The notes under the pieces: model-generated
Seen by the model: the letters and a program-made list of their open reading frames with translations, nothing else
Database searches by the model: none
Told to the model about the DNA's origin: nothing
Shown: piece after piece, positions 35,191 through 43,976 of the stretch
How positions within the stretch are numbered: position 1 is the first letter of the stretch
How the letters are laid out: each line of letters starts with the position of its first letter
Source of the DNA: Phycisphaerales bacterium
GTDB lineage: Bacteria; Planctomycetota; UBA1135; UBA2386
DNA: 64,000 nucleotides
NCBI GenBank assembly: GCA_020247305.1
Contig: JADCJE010000137.1
Location: forward strand, 1-64,000
Direction: 5' to 3'
Position numbers and translations under genes: made by a program

Positions 35191-35215
35191 CGCCGCGCGG
35201 CGAGGTCGCGCGGCG
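35191..35215. terminator. perfect 9-bp hairpin between metallopeptidase and SDR genes
   Basis: CGCCGCGCG, loop GCGAGGT, CGCGCGGCG: a perfect 9-bp stem in the 52-bp convergent spacer, with no T-tract. Serves, if anything, both strands. Confidence 0.5.
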
Positions 35216-35221
35216 CGCCGG

Positions 35222-35998
35222 TCACCACATGACCTGGCCGCCGCAGTGGCTGATGCCCTGGCCGGTCATGCCGCGCGCGCCGTCGGAGCAGAGCCACGCG
35301 ACGGTGGCGCCGATCTCGGCCGGCTCCAGCAGCCGGCCGAGCGGCACGGCGGCCATGGCCTGCGCCTTGGCCTTGGCGAACGACGTCTTCAGGCCGTCCG
35401 CCAGCAACTGCAGGCCGGCGGTCGCCATCTCGGTGTCGACCCAGCCCGGACAGATGGCGTTGACGGTGATGCGACGGGGCGCGAGTTCGAGCGCGAGCGC
35501 CTTCACGAAGCCGAGCACGCCGTGCTTGCTGGCGCAGTACGCGGTGTAGCCGGGCACGCCAAACCGGCCGAGCACGGAGCTGATGGCGACGACGCGGCCG
35601 CCATCGGCGAGCAGGGGCAACGCGGCTTCGACGGTGTGGTAGAGGCCATCGAGGTTGGTGCGCACGATGGCGTCCCACCGATCGGGTCCGGGGACGGCGC
35701 AGCGGTTGGGCCCGCCGACGCCCGCATTGGCGACCACGATGTCGAGGCCGCCGAAGGCCTTGCGCACGCTCGCGCAGGCGCGCGCCATCGACTGCGGCCG
35801 GGTGACGTCGCCGGCCACCGCAAGCATGCCAGCCTTGGCGCCGCCGAGCGAGGCCACGACGCCGGCGAGCGGGGCCTTGCGGCGGCCGAGCACGGCGACC
35901 CGCGCGCCTTGCCCGGCGAGCGCCTGCGCAATGCCGGCGCCGATGCCGGTGCCGCCGCCGGTGACGAGGCAGCGCCGTCCTTGCAGCAGGAGGCTCAT
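35222..35998 (-). CDS. short-chain dehydrogenase/reductase (SDR)
   Basis: 258 residues, classical SDR. Cofactor motif TGGGTGIG at 13-20, NNAG equivalent VANAGVGG, catalytic Ser about 140-141, Tyr154 and Lys158 (YCASK). Arg-rich residues after the second strand (GRRKAP) suggest NADP(H). The end GISHCGGQVMW is the family's usual C-terminus, with a cysteine in place of the usual V/D. Substrate unknown; members of this subfamily reduce 3-oxoacyl or sugar-derived ketones. The ATG overlaps the stop of the elbB-like gene upstream (ATGA), so these are co-expressed. Confidence 0.9.
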   Translation of the reverse strand: MSLLLQGRRCLVTGGGTGIGAGIAQALAGQGARVAVLGRRKAPLAGVVASLGGAKAGMLAVAGDVTRPQSMARACASVRKAFGGLDIVVANAGVGGPNRCAVPGPDRWDAIVRTNLDGLYHTVEAALPLLADGGRVVAISSVLGRFGVPGYTAYCASKHGVLGFVKALALELAPRRITVNAICPGWVDTEMATAGLQLLADGLKTSFAKAKAQAMAAVPLGRLLEPAEIGATVAWLCSDGARGMTGQGISHCGGQVMW

Positions 35999-36675
35999 TG
36001 CGCGTCTCCTGCGCTGGCCAGTGCCACGACCTCTGCGCACATGCGGCGGATGCCGGCGCAGACGTCCTTGGGGCGCGCGTCGTACATGTAGGCCGGCGTG
36101 GTCACGATGCGCTGCGCGCGGTCGACGACGCACTGATCGACGGCGCAGCGCTCGTGCCGCGCCCCCATCGCCGTCAGGGCCTGCGCGGTCGGCGCGTCGT
36201 CGCCGATGGTGAGCACGGGATGCGCCTGCCGGCCGAGCACCGCCGCCACGACCGCGGGGGCGATGCAAGCGGCGCCGATCGGCTTGCGGGCGGCGTGCGC
36301 CTCGCGCAGCAGGCGCGCGACCTCCGGGTGCGCCGTCGCCTGCGCGCCCTCGGTTGCGAAGTCGCAGAGGTTCTTGGCCGCGCCGAAGCCGCCGGGCAGC
36401 ACGAGGCCGTCGAGGTCGGTCGCCCGGACGGTGGCCAGCGCGCGCACGCGCCCGCGGGCGATGCGCGCCGACTCGCGCAGCATGTCGCGACGTTCGCCGG
36501 CCGCCGGCGCGTGCGCGGCGTGGTCGACGACCTCGCGCTGCGGGCCGGCAGGCGCGATGCAGACGACCTCGCAGCCGAGTTCGTCGAGGCAGAGCAGGGT
36601 GAACACGGCTTCCTGGATCTCCGATCCGTCGAGGAAGCCGCATCCCGAGAGCAGGACGCCGATCGTTGGTTTCAT
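35995..36675 (-). CDS. elbB: ElbB-like glyoxalase / DJ-1-PfpI family
   Basis: 226 residues of the DJ-1/PfpI superfamily, in the ElbB branch: KPTIGVLLSGCGFLDGSEIQEAVF at the N-terminus, DGLVLPGGFGAAKNLCDFA, and PIGAACIAPAVVA with the nucleophile Cys in GAACIAP. ElbB was linked to isoprenoid synthesis by genetics and has a weak glyoxalase activity; its in-vivo role is not settled. The start at 36675 is chosen because MKPTIG is where the family begins; upstream residues are not conserved. Coupled by overlap to the SDR gene. Confidence 0.9.
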   Translation of the reverse strand: MKPTIGVLLSGCGFLDGSEIQEAVFTLLCLDELGCEVVCIAPAGPQREVVDHAAHAPAAGERRDMLRESARIARGRVRALATVRATDLDGLVLPGGFGAAKNLCDFATEGAQATAHPEVARLLREAHAARKPIGAACIAPAVVAAVLGRQAHPVLTIGDDAPTAQALTAMGARHERCAVDQCVVDRAQRIVTTPAYMYDARPKDVCAGIRRMCAEVVALASAGDAQ

Positions 36676-36747
36676 GGCGGGCGGTTGCGCCGCCATCATG
36701 CCGCTGCCGCCGCGCCACGCCATGCGCCGGCGGGACCGCGCCGATCG

Positions 36748-38178
36748 TCAGGGCCCGACCGGCGCCCGCCGCGCCTCGATCCGGCCGACAGCGTCGAGCG
36801 CCGCGACGCGGTAGGCCTCGGCCATCGTCGGGAAGTTGAAGACGCGCTCGACGAACGTGTCGACCTCGGCCTCCGCCGCCATCGCCATCTGCGCGACATG
36901 GACCAGCTCGGTGGCGCCTTCGCCGACGACCTGGCAGCCGGCGATGCGACGCGTCGCGGCGTCCACGACGAGCTTCAGCAGGCCGTCCTCGTTGCCGTTG
37001 ATGTGGCCGCGCGCGATCTCCGCGAAGTTGGCGCGGCCGACGACCACGTCCAGGCCGGCCGCGATCGCAGCCTGCTCGTCGAGGCCGATGCTGCCGATCT
37101 CGGGCAGGGCGTAGACGCCGGTCGGGATCAGGTCGCCGCCCGCCGGCCGCGGCAGTTCCAGCGCCGCCCGCACGGCCCGGCGCCCCTGCTCCATCGCCGC
37201 CGAGGCGAGGGACGGCTGACCGACGACGTCGCCGACTGCGAAGATGTGCGGCACGGCGGTGCGACCGTCCTTGTCGACGGGCAGGTGCCCGGAGCGGTTG
37301 ACGGCGAGTCCGGCGCGCTCGATGGCGAGGCCCTCGACGTTGGCGACGCGGCCGAGCGCGCACAGGACCTTCTCGCTCGCGACCGTCCAGCCGTTGGCGA
37401 GCCGGGTCACGACCTTGTCGACGCCGTTCCACGCGACGGAGGCGACCTTGGCCTCGCGCACGAACGTGCAGCCCTCGTGGCGCTCGAACGCCGCCAGCAG
37501 GCGATCCGTCATCTCGCGGTCGAGGAACGCCAGCGGGCGCACGGCGCGGTCGATCATCGTGACCTCGACGCCGAGCGCGGCGAAGATGGTCGCGTACTCC
37601 GTGGCGATGACGCCGCTGCCGAGCACCGTCAGCGACTCGGGCAGGTACGACATGCTCAGGATCGAGTCGCTGTCGTAGACGTGTTCATGGTCGACCGGCA
37701 CGTCGTCCGGGCAACGCGGGCGCGATCCGGGCGCCAGCATGACGATGTCGCCGCGGACAATCCGCGTTTCGCGGCGCGTCGTCGTCACCTCGAAGGCGTG
37801 CGGATCGAGGAAGCGGGCACGGCCGTGGATGCGGGTCACGCCGTTGCGCAGCAGCTGCCGCGACTGGTACTCGACGTGCGCCTTCACGACGCCGTCCATG
37901 CGCTCCATCAGGCTGGCGAGCTGCAGATCGCGCGGCACCTCGAAGCGCAGGTGCCGGCCGAGCCGTCGGCGCAGCTCCGACAGGTGACGGGCCGTCTCGC
38001 GCAGCGTCTTGCTGGGGATCGTGCCGCGATGCACGCAGGCGCCGCCGACGTCGGCTTCCTGCTCGACGATGCAGACGCTCCTGCCCGCCTTGGCGGACTG
38101 GATGGAAGCCTTCTGGCCGGCAGGTCCGCTGCCGACGACGACCACGTCGAAATGGAGCGCTTCGTCCGAGCCGGTCAC
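36748..38178 (-). CDS. sthA: soluble pyridine nucleotide transhydrogenase (SthA-like)
   Basis: 476-residue FAD-dependent enzyme of the dihydrolipoamide dehydrogenase superfamily. FAD motif GSGPAG (16-21); a second Rossmann motif GSGVIATEYA; NAD-domain GRVANVEGL; C-terminal dimer domain with GEGATELVHVAQMAM. The disulfide motif is GGACVHRGTIPSK: the second redox cysteine is absent, as in SthA. It reversibly transfers hydride between NADH and NADPH. GTG start overlaps the HDOD stop (GTGA). Confidence 0.92.
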   Translation of the reverse strand: MTGSDEALHFDVVVVGSGPAGQKASIQSAKAGRSVCIVEQEADVGGACVHRGTIPSKTLRETARHLSELRRRLGRHLRFEVPRDLQLASLMERMDGVVKAHVEYQSRQLLRNGVTRIHGRARFLDPHAFEVTTTRRETRIVRGDIVMLAPGSRPRCPDDVPVDHEHVYDSDSILSMSYLPESLTVLGSGVIATEYATIFAALGVEVTMIDRAVRPLAFLDREMTDRLLAAFERHEGCTFVREAKVASVAWNGVDKVVTRLANGWTVASEKVLCALGRVANVEGLAIERAGLAVNRSGHLPVDKDGRTAVPHIFAVGDVVGQPSLASAAMEQGRRAVRAALELPRPAGGDLIPTGVYALPEIGSIGLDEQAAIAAGLDVVVGRANFAEIARGHINGNEDGLLKLVVDAATRRIAGCQVVGEGATELVHVAQMAMAAEAEVDTFVERVFNFPTMAEAYRVAALDAVGRIEARRAPVGP

Positions 38179-39023
38179 TGCATCACCTCGGCGGTCTGCA
38201 TCGCCTTGTCGCGCTTGGCCAGCAGGCCATCCAGCTCGTCCGGGTAGACGTTGAGCGCGACGACCGCTTCGTCGGCGTGCAGTTCGTCCAGTGTCGGCGC
38301 CGCCGACAACGGCTCGGGGCGGATCGAGTACGCGATGCGGTCGGCCAGTCGCACCATGCAGGCGAGGTCGGGATAACGGCTCGACAAGGTGACGTCGTGG
38401 TGACCGGCGATCGACTCGGCGACCTGCTCCGGCAGCTTCCACTCGGCCGCGAGCAGCGCTCCCGCGGCCATGTGCTGCTCGCGCAGCGCGGTGACGAGGG
38501 CGGCAAGGTCCGGCTCGGCCGACGCGTCGTCGAGGACGCGGTCGATGGCGTTGAGCATGACGGCCTTGCCGACGTCGTGCAGCAGGCCGCACACGAAGGC
38601 GATCTCGACGTTGCGCCGACGCAGGCGCGCGATCTCCTTGGCGAAGAAGCCGGTCAGCACGGAGTGCTGCCAGAGATCGCCGAGCAGTTCGGTGCAGCGT
38701 GGGTTCAAGAAGAGGCGGCCGCGCACGGCGACGGCCATCGCGATCTCCGTCACGTGCCGGAGGCCTAGCCGGCTGATCGCCTGCTGCAGCACGCGGCACT
38801 GCACCTGGCCGACGTAGGCGGCAGAGTTCGCCACGCGCAGGATGCTGGCCGCCAGGGATGGGTCGCGGTGGATGATGGCGGAAAGGCGCGCCGCGTCGAT
38901 CGTGTCCGTCTGGCACGACGACAGGACTTCCGCGACCGTCGCCGGCAGCGGCGGCAGTTCGAGGTCACCCGACGCGATCGCCCGCGCGAACACGGCGGAG
39001 ACTTGGTTCGTGGCGGTCGCCAT
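38175..39023 (-). CDS. HDOD-domain signalling protein
   Basis: 282 residues. The HDOD domain spans about residues 15-215, with LPPLPATVAEVLSSC at its start, FVCGLLHDVGKAVML (the HD pair in the second half) and SIAGHHDVTL. HDOD proteins have lost phosphodiesterase activity in most cases and act as scaffolds in signalling. The ATG at 39023 is used; 39059 would add twelve unconserved residues. The stop overlaps the sthA start, so it is translationally coupled to a redox enzyme. Divergent from the secreted repeat protein at 39173. Confidence 0.88.
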   Translation of the reverse strand: MATATNQVSAVFARAIASGDLELPPLPATVAEVLSSCQTDTIDAARLSAIIHRDPSLAASILRVANSAAYVGQVQCRVLQQAISRLGLRHVTEIAMAVAVRGRLFLNPRCTELLGDLWQHSVLTGFFAKEIARLRRRNVEIAFVCGLLHDVGKAVMLNAIDRVLDDASAEPDLAALVTALREQHMAAGALLAAEWKLPEQVAESIAGHHDVTLSSRYPDLACMVRLADRIAYSIRPEPLSAAPTLDELHADEAVVALNVYPDELDGLLAKRDKAMQTAEVMQ

Positions 39024-39172
39024 CCCGGCGGGATGATCGGACGTCGCGCCGGCCGCCATGAGCACGGATCGACGCGCCCGTCCCATCGGGGGATTGCGCC
39101 GCGCGCAAGGAACTCGTCCCGGACCTTGCCGCGCCACGGCACGCGGGCCGGCCGCTACCATCTGCCCTCAGC

Positions 39173-41041
39173 ATGGATGCCTTCGTGCGCGCTGCCGCCG
39201 CCGCCCTGCTGTTCGCCCTCGGAGGCGCGCAGGCCCAGGCGCCATCGCCCTGGGCGACCTTGGTGGTCCCCACCGGCGTGCAGCCGACGCAGGCAACGTC
39301 GATCGGGAAGCTCGTCGCCTACTGCGACGGCGGCACGCTGTACGCGTGGTCGGCGGTCACGCGCGAATGGGCCTCCCACCCGGTCCGATCGCAGGCGACA
39401 CTGCGCCTCAACAACGACTGCCTGATCGCGCAGCAGCCCGGCTCGTGGATCGCGTTCTCGGCGTTCACCGGCACGTTCGCCGTGCGGACGGCGTCCGCCG
39501 GCGCGGTGCTGCACAATCCAGTCGGGGCGCAGAACGACGCGATGCTGGCGTTCACCGACCAGGGGCAAGTGCACGTCTACTGCGCGACCGACGGCCAGTG
39601 GCGCGCGCGCGCAGTCCAATCGAACGCCCTCGTCGCCCTGCAGCGCAACGTGCTCGTGCTGCAACAGGGCACGCTGCTGTCGGCGATGGACGCGGCGACC
39701 GGCCAATGGCACGACCGGCAGGCCGCGGTGGCGCCGACGGCCCTGAGCGCCGACGGCAGTCTCGGGCTCGCGTGGAGCGGGGCGAGCGCGCACGCGTTCT
39801 CGGCGCTGCACCGGACCTGGACGGACGCGACGATCCCCGGCGGCGCGACGTTCGTCCGCGCCGACGACTGGGCGGTGTTCGCCGGCGCCGATCGGACGAT
39901 CGCCTGCAGTGCCATCACCGGCGGCTTCGCGGCGATCGCCGTCGGCGGGCTGCAGCCGGCCGCGACCAGCGACCTCGTCGGCCTGTTCGACGACGGCGCG
40001 TCGCTACGCGCATTCTCGGCGGTCCGCGGCGGCTGGAGCGACGCCCTGTCGCCACGCAGCGCACTCGCGACCGTGCGCGGGCCGACGGCGCTGCTGGTCG
40101 GGCCGGCGGCAGCGGTCGGCTACAGCGCCTTGACGAACACCGCCGAAGCGGTCGCCGGTCCGGTCGTCAGCAGCGGCGCCGCCGACACCGTCGCGTGGGC
40201 GCGCACGGCCAACGGCGGCGGGCCGTCGCTCTTCAGCGCCTTCACCGCGAGCTGGGTCGATGCGCCGGCGGGCTGGACGGCCGATCCGCAACTGGCGACG
40301 ACGGCGGCGGCGGCGGTGACCGGCGCCGGTTGCGTCGCCTTCTCGCCGCGCACCGGTCGCTTCGTGCCGCTCGCGTGCGCCGGCGCGCAGCTCTTCGGCA
40401 ACCCGAGCAGCGCGCTGCTGCTGGCGGTGACGCCGACCGACGCCCATGCCTTCGACGCCCGCCGGGAACGGTGGGTCTCGACCCCGCGCAACGGCGTTGG
40501 CGCCGTCGCCGCGCAGATCTGGCGCACCGCCGGCGTGGTGATCGCTGGCGTCGAAGCGCTCGCGTTCGGCGCGCAGTCCGGCGCGTGGTCGCGCACAACC
40601 CTGCCGGGTCCGGCGACCAGCCTGCGGACGAACAGCGAGTGCGTGCGCGTCACCACCGCGTTCGGCGTCCACGCCGCGACGGCGCTGCCCCAGGCCGGGT
40701 GGTTTGCGCAGTTCCCCGAGTTCCGTCGCGTGCAACCGGCAGGCGCGACCGCCTCTTGGTGGACCGGCGCGCCGCCAGGAGGTGGCATCGTCGTCGCCGC
40801 CGTGGGCCTTCCTGTCGCGACACCATGGACGGTGCCGGGACTGGGTCCGTGCTGGCTGGATCCGGCGGACGCCCTGATCGGGCCGTTGCACGTGCTCGCC
40901 GCCGGCAGTGGCGCCTTCGGCCAACTGCCGACGCCATCGACGTGGCCCTGCCAAGGCGTCGAAATCGCGCTGCAGTCCGTCTGCCTGCCGGCCGCCGGCG
41001 CGCCCTACCTCGGCGACCCGGCCACGCTGCGGCCGCAGTGA
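39173..41041 (+). CDS. secreted protein of about twelve short propeller-like repeats
   Basis: 622 residues; signal peptide to about residue 22. From residue 40 to about 500 a loosely repeated unit of 35-45 residues recurs, centred on x-A-F-S-A-x-T-G-x-W: LYAWSAVTREW, WIAFSAFTGTF, AHAFSALHRTW, TIACSAITGGF, LRAFSAVRGGW, LFSAFTASW, CVAFSPRTGRF, AHAFDARRERW and ALAFGAQSGAW are the clearest. The pattern of two short strands with a small turn suggests a beta-propeller or solenoid. The last ~100 residues resemble the C-terminal module of other secreted proteins here. No catalytic residues and no known family recognised. Confidence 0.78.
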   Translation: MDAFVRAAAAALLFALGGAQAQAPSPWATLVVPTGVQPTQATSIGKLVAYCDGGTLYAWSAVTREWASHPVRSQATLRLNNDCLIAQQPGSWIAFSAFTGTFAVRTASAGAVLHNPVGAQNDAMLAFTDQGQVHVYCATDGQWRARAVQSNALVALQRNVLVLQQGTLLSAMDAATGQWHDRQAAVAPTALSADGSLGLAWSGASAHAFSALHRTWTDATIPGGATFVRADDWAVFAGADRTIACSAITGGFAAIAVGGLQPAATSDLVGLFDDGASLRAFSAVRGGWSDALSPRSALATVRGPTALLVGPAAAVGYSALTNTAEAVAGPVVSSGAADTVAWARTANGGGPSLFSAFTASWVDAPAGWTADPQLATTAAAAVTGAGCVAFSPRTGRFVPLACAGAQLFGNPSSALLLAVTPTDAHAFDARRERWVSTPRNGVGAVAAQIWRTAGVVIAGVEALAFGAQSGAWSRTTLPGPATSLRTNSECVRVTTAFGVHAATALPQAGWFAQFPEFRRVQPAGATASWWTGAPPGGGIVVAAVGLPVATPWTVPGLGPCWLDPADALIGPLHVLAAGSGAFGQLPTPSTWPCQGVEIALQSVCLPAAGAPYLGDPATLRPQ

Positions 41042-41092
41042 AGCCGACCGATCGGCGACAGCCGCGCCCGCCCGTCCGCCGATGAGACGGCC

Positions 41093-42382
41093 GTGGGCCG
41101 GCTCCGCATCCGCACGCTCGACAAGAACATGACGGCCGTCGTGCAGGCCACGGCGGGGCCGCCGGCTGCCGCTGCAGCGGTGCGCGAGGCCCTGACGGCG
41201 GCGAAGATCGGCAACGGCATCGACGACGCCGCGATCGAGGCCCTCGGCAGCAAGCTCGCCGACACGGCCTTCGCCGGCGAAGCCGTCGTCGCGCGCGGCA
41301 AGCCGCCGGTCCAGGGCGAGGACGGTCGCGTCGACGGCATGATCCCGCCGACGAAGGTCGCCGGCACGCCGCGCGAGGACGGCAGCATCGACTACCGCGA
41401 ACGCATGTTCCTTATCGGCGTGAGCGCCGGCATAGAGATCGGGCGCATCGTCGCGCCGACCGTGGGCGTCGCCGGCAAGGACGTGTTCGGCGCCGGCGTT
41501 CCGGCCGTGCCGGGCAAGCCGACGACGGTGAAGCCGGGCCCCGGCGCTAAGCTGCTGGGCGATGTCGTGCTGGCCAGGCACGACGGCGTGCTGCTGCGCA
41601 ACGCCAAGGTCATCGACGTCGTGCCGCTGTTCGCGCACGGCGGCGACGTCGACTACCGCTGCGGCAACCTGCACACCGCCGGCTCGCTGAGCATCGAGGG
41701 CGACGTGCGCGACGGCTTCTCGGCGACCGCCAGCGGCGACGTGCAGATCAATGGCGCCGTCGCCAACGGGCTGGTGTTCGCCGGCGGCAGCGTCAACGTG
41801 ACCCAAGGCGTGCTCGGCCGCAACGCCAAGGTCATCGCCGGCCACGACGCCTACTTTCGCCACGCGACGAGCGCGACGATCGAGGCCGACGGCGCCGTCG
41901 AGATCGCCGACCAGGCCACCCACTGTCGCATCCGTGCGACCACGATCGAGGCCAAGGAAGGCAAGGGCGTCGTGCTCGGCGGCGAACTGCGGGCCCGCAG
42001 CCGCATCACGGTGCGGGTCGCCGGATCGGCCGCCGCCACCGCGACGACCCTCGTCGTCGGCGACGTGCTGCAGGACGTCGCAGCGAGCGTTCGCGCGATC
42101 GGCGGCAGCGCCAAGCTGGATGTCACCACGCGACCGCGCGGCATCGCCATGAGCCGGACGTCCCTGCGCGACGTCGACGCAGCCGTCGAAGAACGCCTGC
42201 GCCTGCTGAAGCGCAAGCGGGAGCTGCTGGTGGGCGCCATGGTCGAGTTCCTCGACGTCGTTCACCCCGGCGTCGTCGTCGTGTTCGGCGACAAGACCTG
42301 GACCTGCGACGCACCGGTGCACGCGGTGCGGCTGCGCTGGTCCGAAACGGACGATTCGATCCACGAAGAACCACTCCGATGA
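41093..42382 (+). CDS. FapA/DUF342-family polymer-like protein
   Basis: 429 residues. Residues about 85-330 show the FapA-like beta-helix (DUF342): GKPPVQGEDGRVDG, then turns like DYRCGNLHTAGSLSIEGDVRDGFSATASGDVQINGAV, followed by a helical region (RSRITVRVAGSAAATATTLVV) and a C-terminal coiled region with ERLRLLKRKREL. DUF342 proteins are widespread; functions include motility or signalling roles in a few bacteria. The start is GTG; an internal ATG at 41129 is an alternative. The stop overlaps the next ATG (ATGA), coupling it to the CBS protein. Confidence 0.85.
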   Translation: MGRLRIRTLDKNMTAVVQATAGPPAAAAAVREALTAAKIGNGIDDAAIEALGSKLADTAFAGEAVVARGKPPVQGEDGRVDGMIPPTKVAGTPREDGSIDYRERMFLIGVSAGIEIGRIVAPTVGVAGKDVFGAGVPAVPGKPTTVKPGPGAKLLGDVVLARHDGVLLRNAKVIDVVPLFAHGGDVDYRCGNLHTAGSLSIEGDVRDGFSATASGDVQINGAVANGLVFAGGSVNVTQGVLGRNAKVIAGHDAYFRHATSATIEADGAVEIADQATHCRIRATTIEAKEGKGVVLGGELRARSRITVRVAGSAAATATTLVVGDVLQDVAASVRAIGGSAKLDVTTRPRGIAMSRTSLRDVDAAVEERLRLLKRKRELLVGAMVEFLDVVHPGVVVVFGDKTWTCDAPVHAVRLRWSETDDSIHEEPLR

Positions 42383-42786
42383 CCAGAACCCTCCACGATC
42401 TGCGCGCGCGCGACATCATGGCGACAGACGTCCAATGGACGACCCCCGGCGACAACCTGCTGGCGGCGGGCCGCCGCATGGCCGAACACGGCCTGCGCTC
42501 CCTGCTGGTGCGCGGCGACGACCCGACCGACCTGCCTGGCATCGTCACCAGCAAGGACATCGTCAACCTGCTCGGCACGCACGAACCCGAGCTGCTCGCC
42601 GAGCTGCGGGTCGGCGACGTGATGACGCGGCCTGCCATCTGCGTGCCGGCGCAGACGAACCTGCGCGACTGCATCAACCTGATGCGCATGAGCAGCGTCC
42701 GTCGCCTGCCCGTGCTGGACGGCACCACGGTGATCGGCGTGCTGAGCAGCACCGACATCTTCCGCCGCGCGCTTGCCGAGGCCTGA
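42379..42786 (+). CDS. CBS-domain pair protein
   Basis: 135 residues made of two CBS domains: DIMATDVQWTTPGDNLLAAG through LPGIVTSKDIVNL, then VGDVMTRPAICVPAQTNLRDCI through GVLSSTDIFRRAL. A CBS pair binds adenine nucleotides or related ligands and is usually a sensor. Coupled by a 4-base overlap to the DUF342 gene, so it may gate or report for that protein. ATG start. Confidence 0.92.
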   Translation: MTRTLHDLRARDIMATDVQWTTPGDNLLAAGRRMAEHGLRSLLVRGDDPTDLPGIVTSKDIVNLLGTHEPELLAELRVGDVMTRPAICVPAQTNLRDCINLMRMSSVRRLPVLDGTTVIGVLSSTDIFRRALAEA

Positions 42787-42822
42787 AGGCTCGCGTCGCG
42801 GGCGTCGCGCGGAGACCACGCC

Positions 42823-43434
42823 TCAGCCCGTGCCGCCGCCGCGCGGATCGACCGGCGGCTGCTGCCACGGCTGATCGATCGCCAGCAGTTCCACCGCCTC
42901 CTCGGGCGTCGTCGCCACGCGCCAGAGACCGCGAAAACGCTCCTGGATGAATCCCTCGGCGAGGCAGCGTTCGAGCATGTCGAGCAGCGGCCGCCAGAAG
43001 CCGAAGGCGTCGAGCACGACGATCGGCTTGTCGTGGAAGCCGAGCTGCTTGAACGACATCACCTCCAGCAGCTCCTCGAGCGTGCCCAGCCCGCCGGGCA
43101 GCGCCACGAAGGCGTCGCCGCTCTCGTCGAGCCCGCGCTTGCGGCTGCGCATGTCGTCGAGCGCCTCCATGGCGTGCGCGTCCGGACACGCGACGTTCTT
43201 GTCGATGAAGCGCCGCAGGATCACGCCGAAGGTCCTGCCGCCGGCGCTGCGCGCGCCGCGCGAGACGGCGCCCATCAGGCCGAACCGGCTGCCGCCCCAG
43301 ACGAGGTCCCAACCGCGGCTCGCGATGCAGGCGCCGAGGCGTTCGGCGACCGGCGCCCACTTCGGGTCGATGCGCTCGCTGGACGAGGCGTAGACCGTGA
43401 CGCGGAACGGTCGCTCGCGCTGCGGGACGCTCAC
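42823..43434 (-). CDS. LOG-family phosphoribohydrolase-like protein
   Basis: 203 residues. The LOG motif PGGLGTLEELLEVMSF is intact, with the supporting GGSRFGLMGAVSRGA; MRSRKRG matches the conserved Arg block. The family includes cytokinin-riboside 5'-monophosphate phosphoribohydrolases and other nucleoside 5'-monophosphate hydrolases. GTG start overlapping the Nudix stop (GTGA). It ends the long coaB-to-LOG run. Confidence 0.92.
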   Translation of the reverse strand: MSVPQRERPFRVTVYASSSERIDPKWAPVAERLGACIASRGWDLVWGGSRFGLMGAVSRGARSAGGRTFGVILRRFIDKNVACPDAHAMEALDDMRSRKRGLDESGDAFVALPGGLGTLEELLEVMSFKQLGFHDKPIVVLDAFGFWRPLLDMLERCLAEGFIQERFRGLWRVATTPEEAVELLAIDQPWQQPPVDPRGGGTG

Positions 43435-43976
43435 GACCGGCCCCGGGCGGCCAGCCACCGGTCGAGCAGCAGCAGCCCAGCCATCGACTGGCCGTCGCCG
43501 ACTTCCTGGTCGACCACGAGTTCGCGCGCCGCGGCGAGCGGCAGGCGATGGGCCGTGATGCGCTCGCTCGGTTCGAGGCGCTGCGGCACGACCGTCAGCC
43601 CGCGCGCGACGAAGAACCAGCAGCGCTCGTTCGACACGCCCTTGTACGGCGCGAAGCTCCCCAGCGGCTCCCAGTCGCTCGCGACGAGACCAGCCTCCTC
43701 GGCCAGCTCCTTGCGCGCGACGTCGAGCGCCGGCTCGCCGGGCTTCATGCCGCCGATCGGGAACTCCCAGAGGTCGCGGCCGAGCAGGTAGCGGTGGACG
43801 CGCACGACGACGGTCGTGCCGTCGTCGAACAGCGGGATCGCCGCGGCGCTGCCGGGCATGTCGACGTAGTAGTACTCGCCGATCGTGCCGTCGGTCTGCA
43901 CGTAGCGGTCGCGCCGGTACCGGTGCCACGGATTGTCGACGAGGACCTCCGTCGCCACGCGGTCGAACGGCTTCAT
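43431..43976 (-). CDS. Nudix hydrolase (ADP-ribose pyrophosphatase-like)
   Basis: 181 residues with an intact Nudix box, GGMKPGEPALDVARKELAEE: Gly75, Glu81 and the ELAEE glutamates at 90, 93, 94 are all present. This contrasts with the inactive Nudix regulator at 20002. The N-terminal YVQTDGTIGEYYYVDMPGSA and PIGGMKPG region is typical of ADP-ribose/ADP-sugar hydrolases. Sits between bamA and the LOG gene with overlaps on both sides, which pairs a nucleotide-sugar hydrolase with a nucleotide base-releasing enzyme. Confidence 0.92.
   Translation of the reverse strand: MKPFDRVATEVLVDNPWHRYRRDRYVQTDGTIGEYYYVDMPGSAAAIPLFDDGTTVVVRVHRYLLGRDLWEFPIGGMKPGEPALDVARKELAEEAGLVASDWEPLGSFAPYKGVSNERCWFFVARGLTVVPQRLEPSERITAHRLPLAAARELVVDQEVGDGQSMAGLLLLDRWLAARGRS

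Noticed and set aside
43431-43976. Second regulator-type Nudix protein
   Set aside because: The Nudix box is complete and no winged helix is present, so it is called an enzyme.
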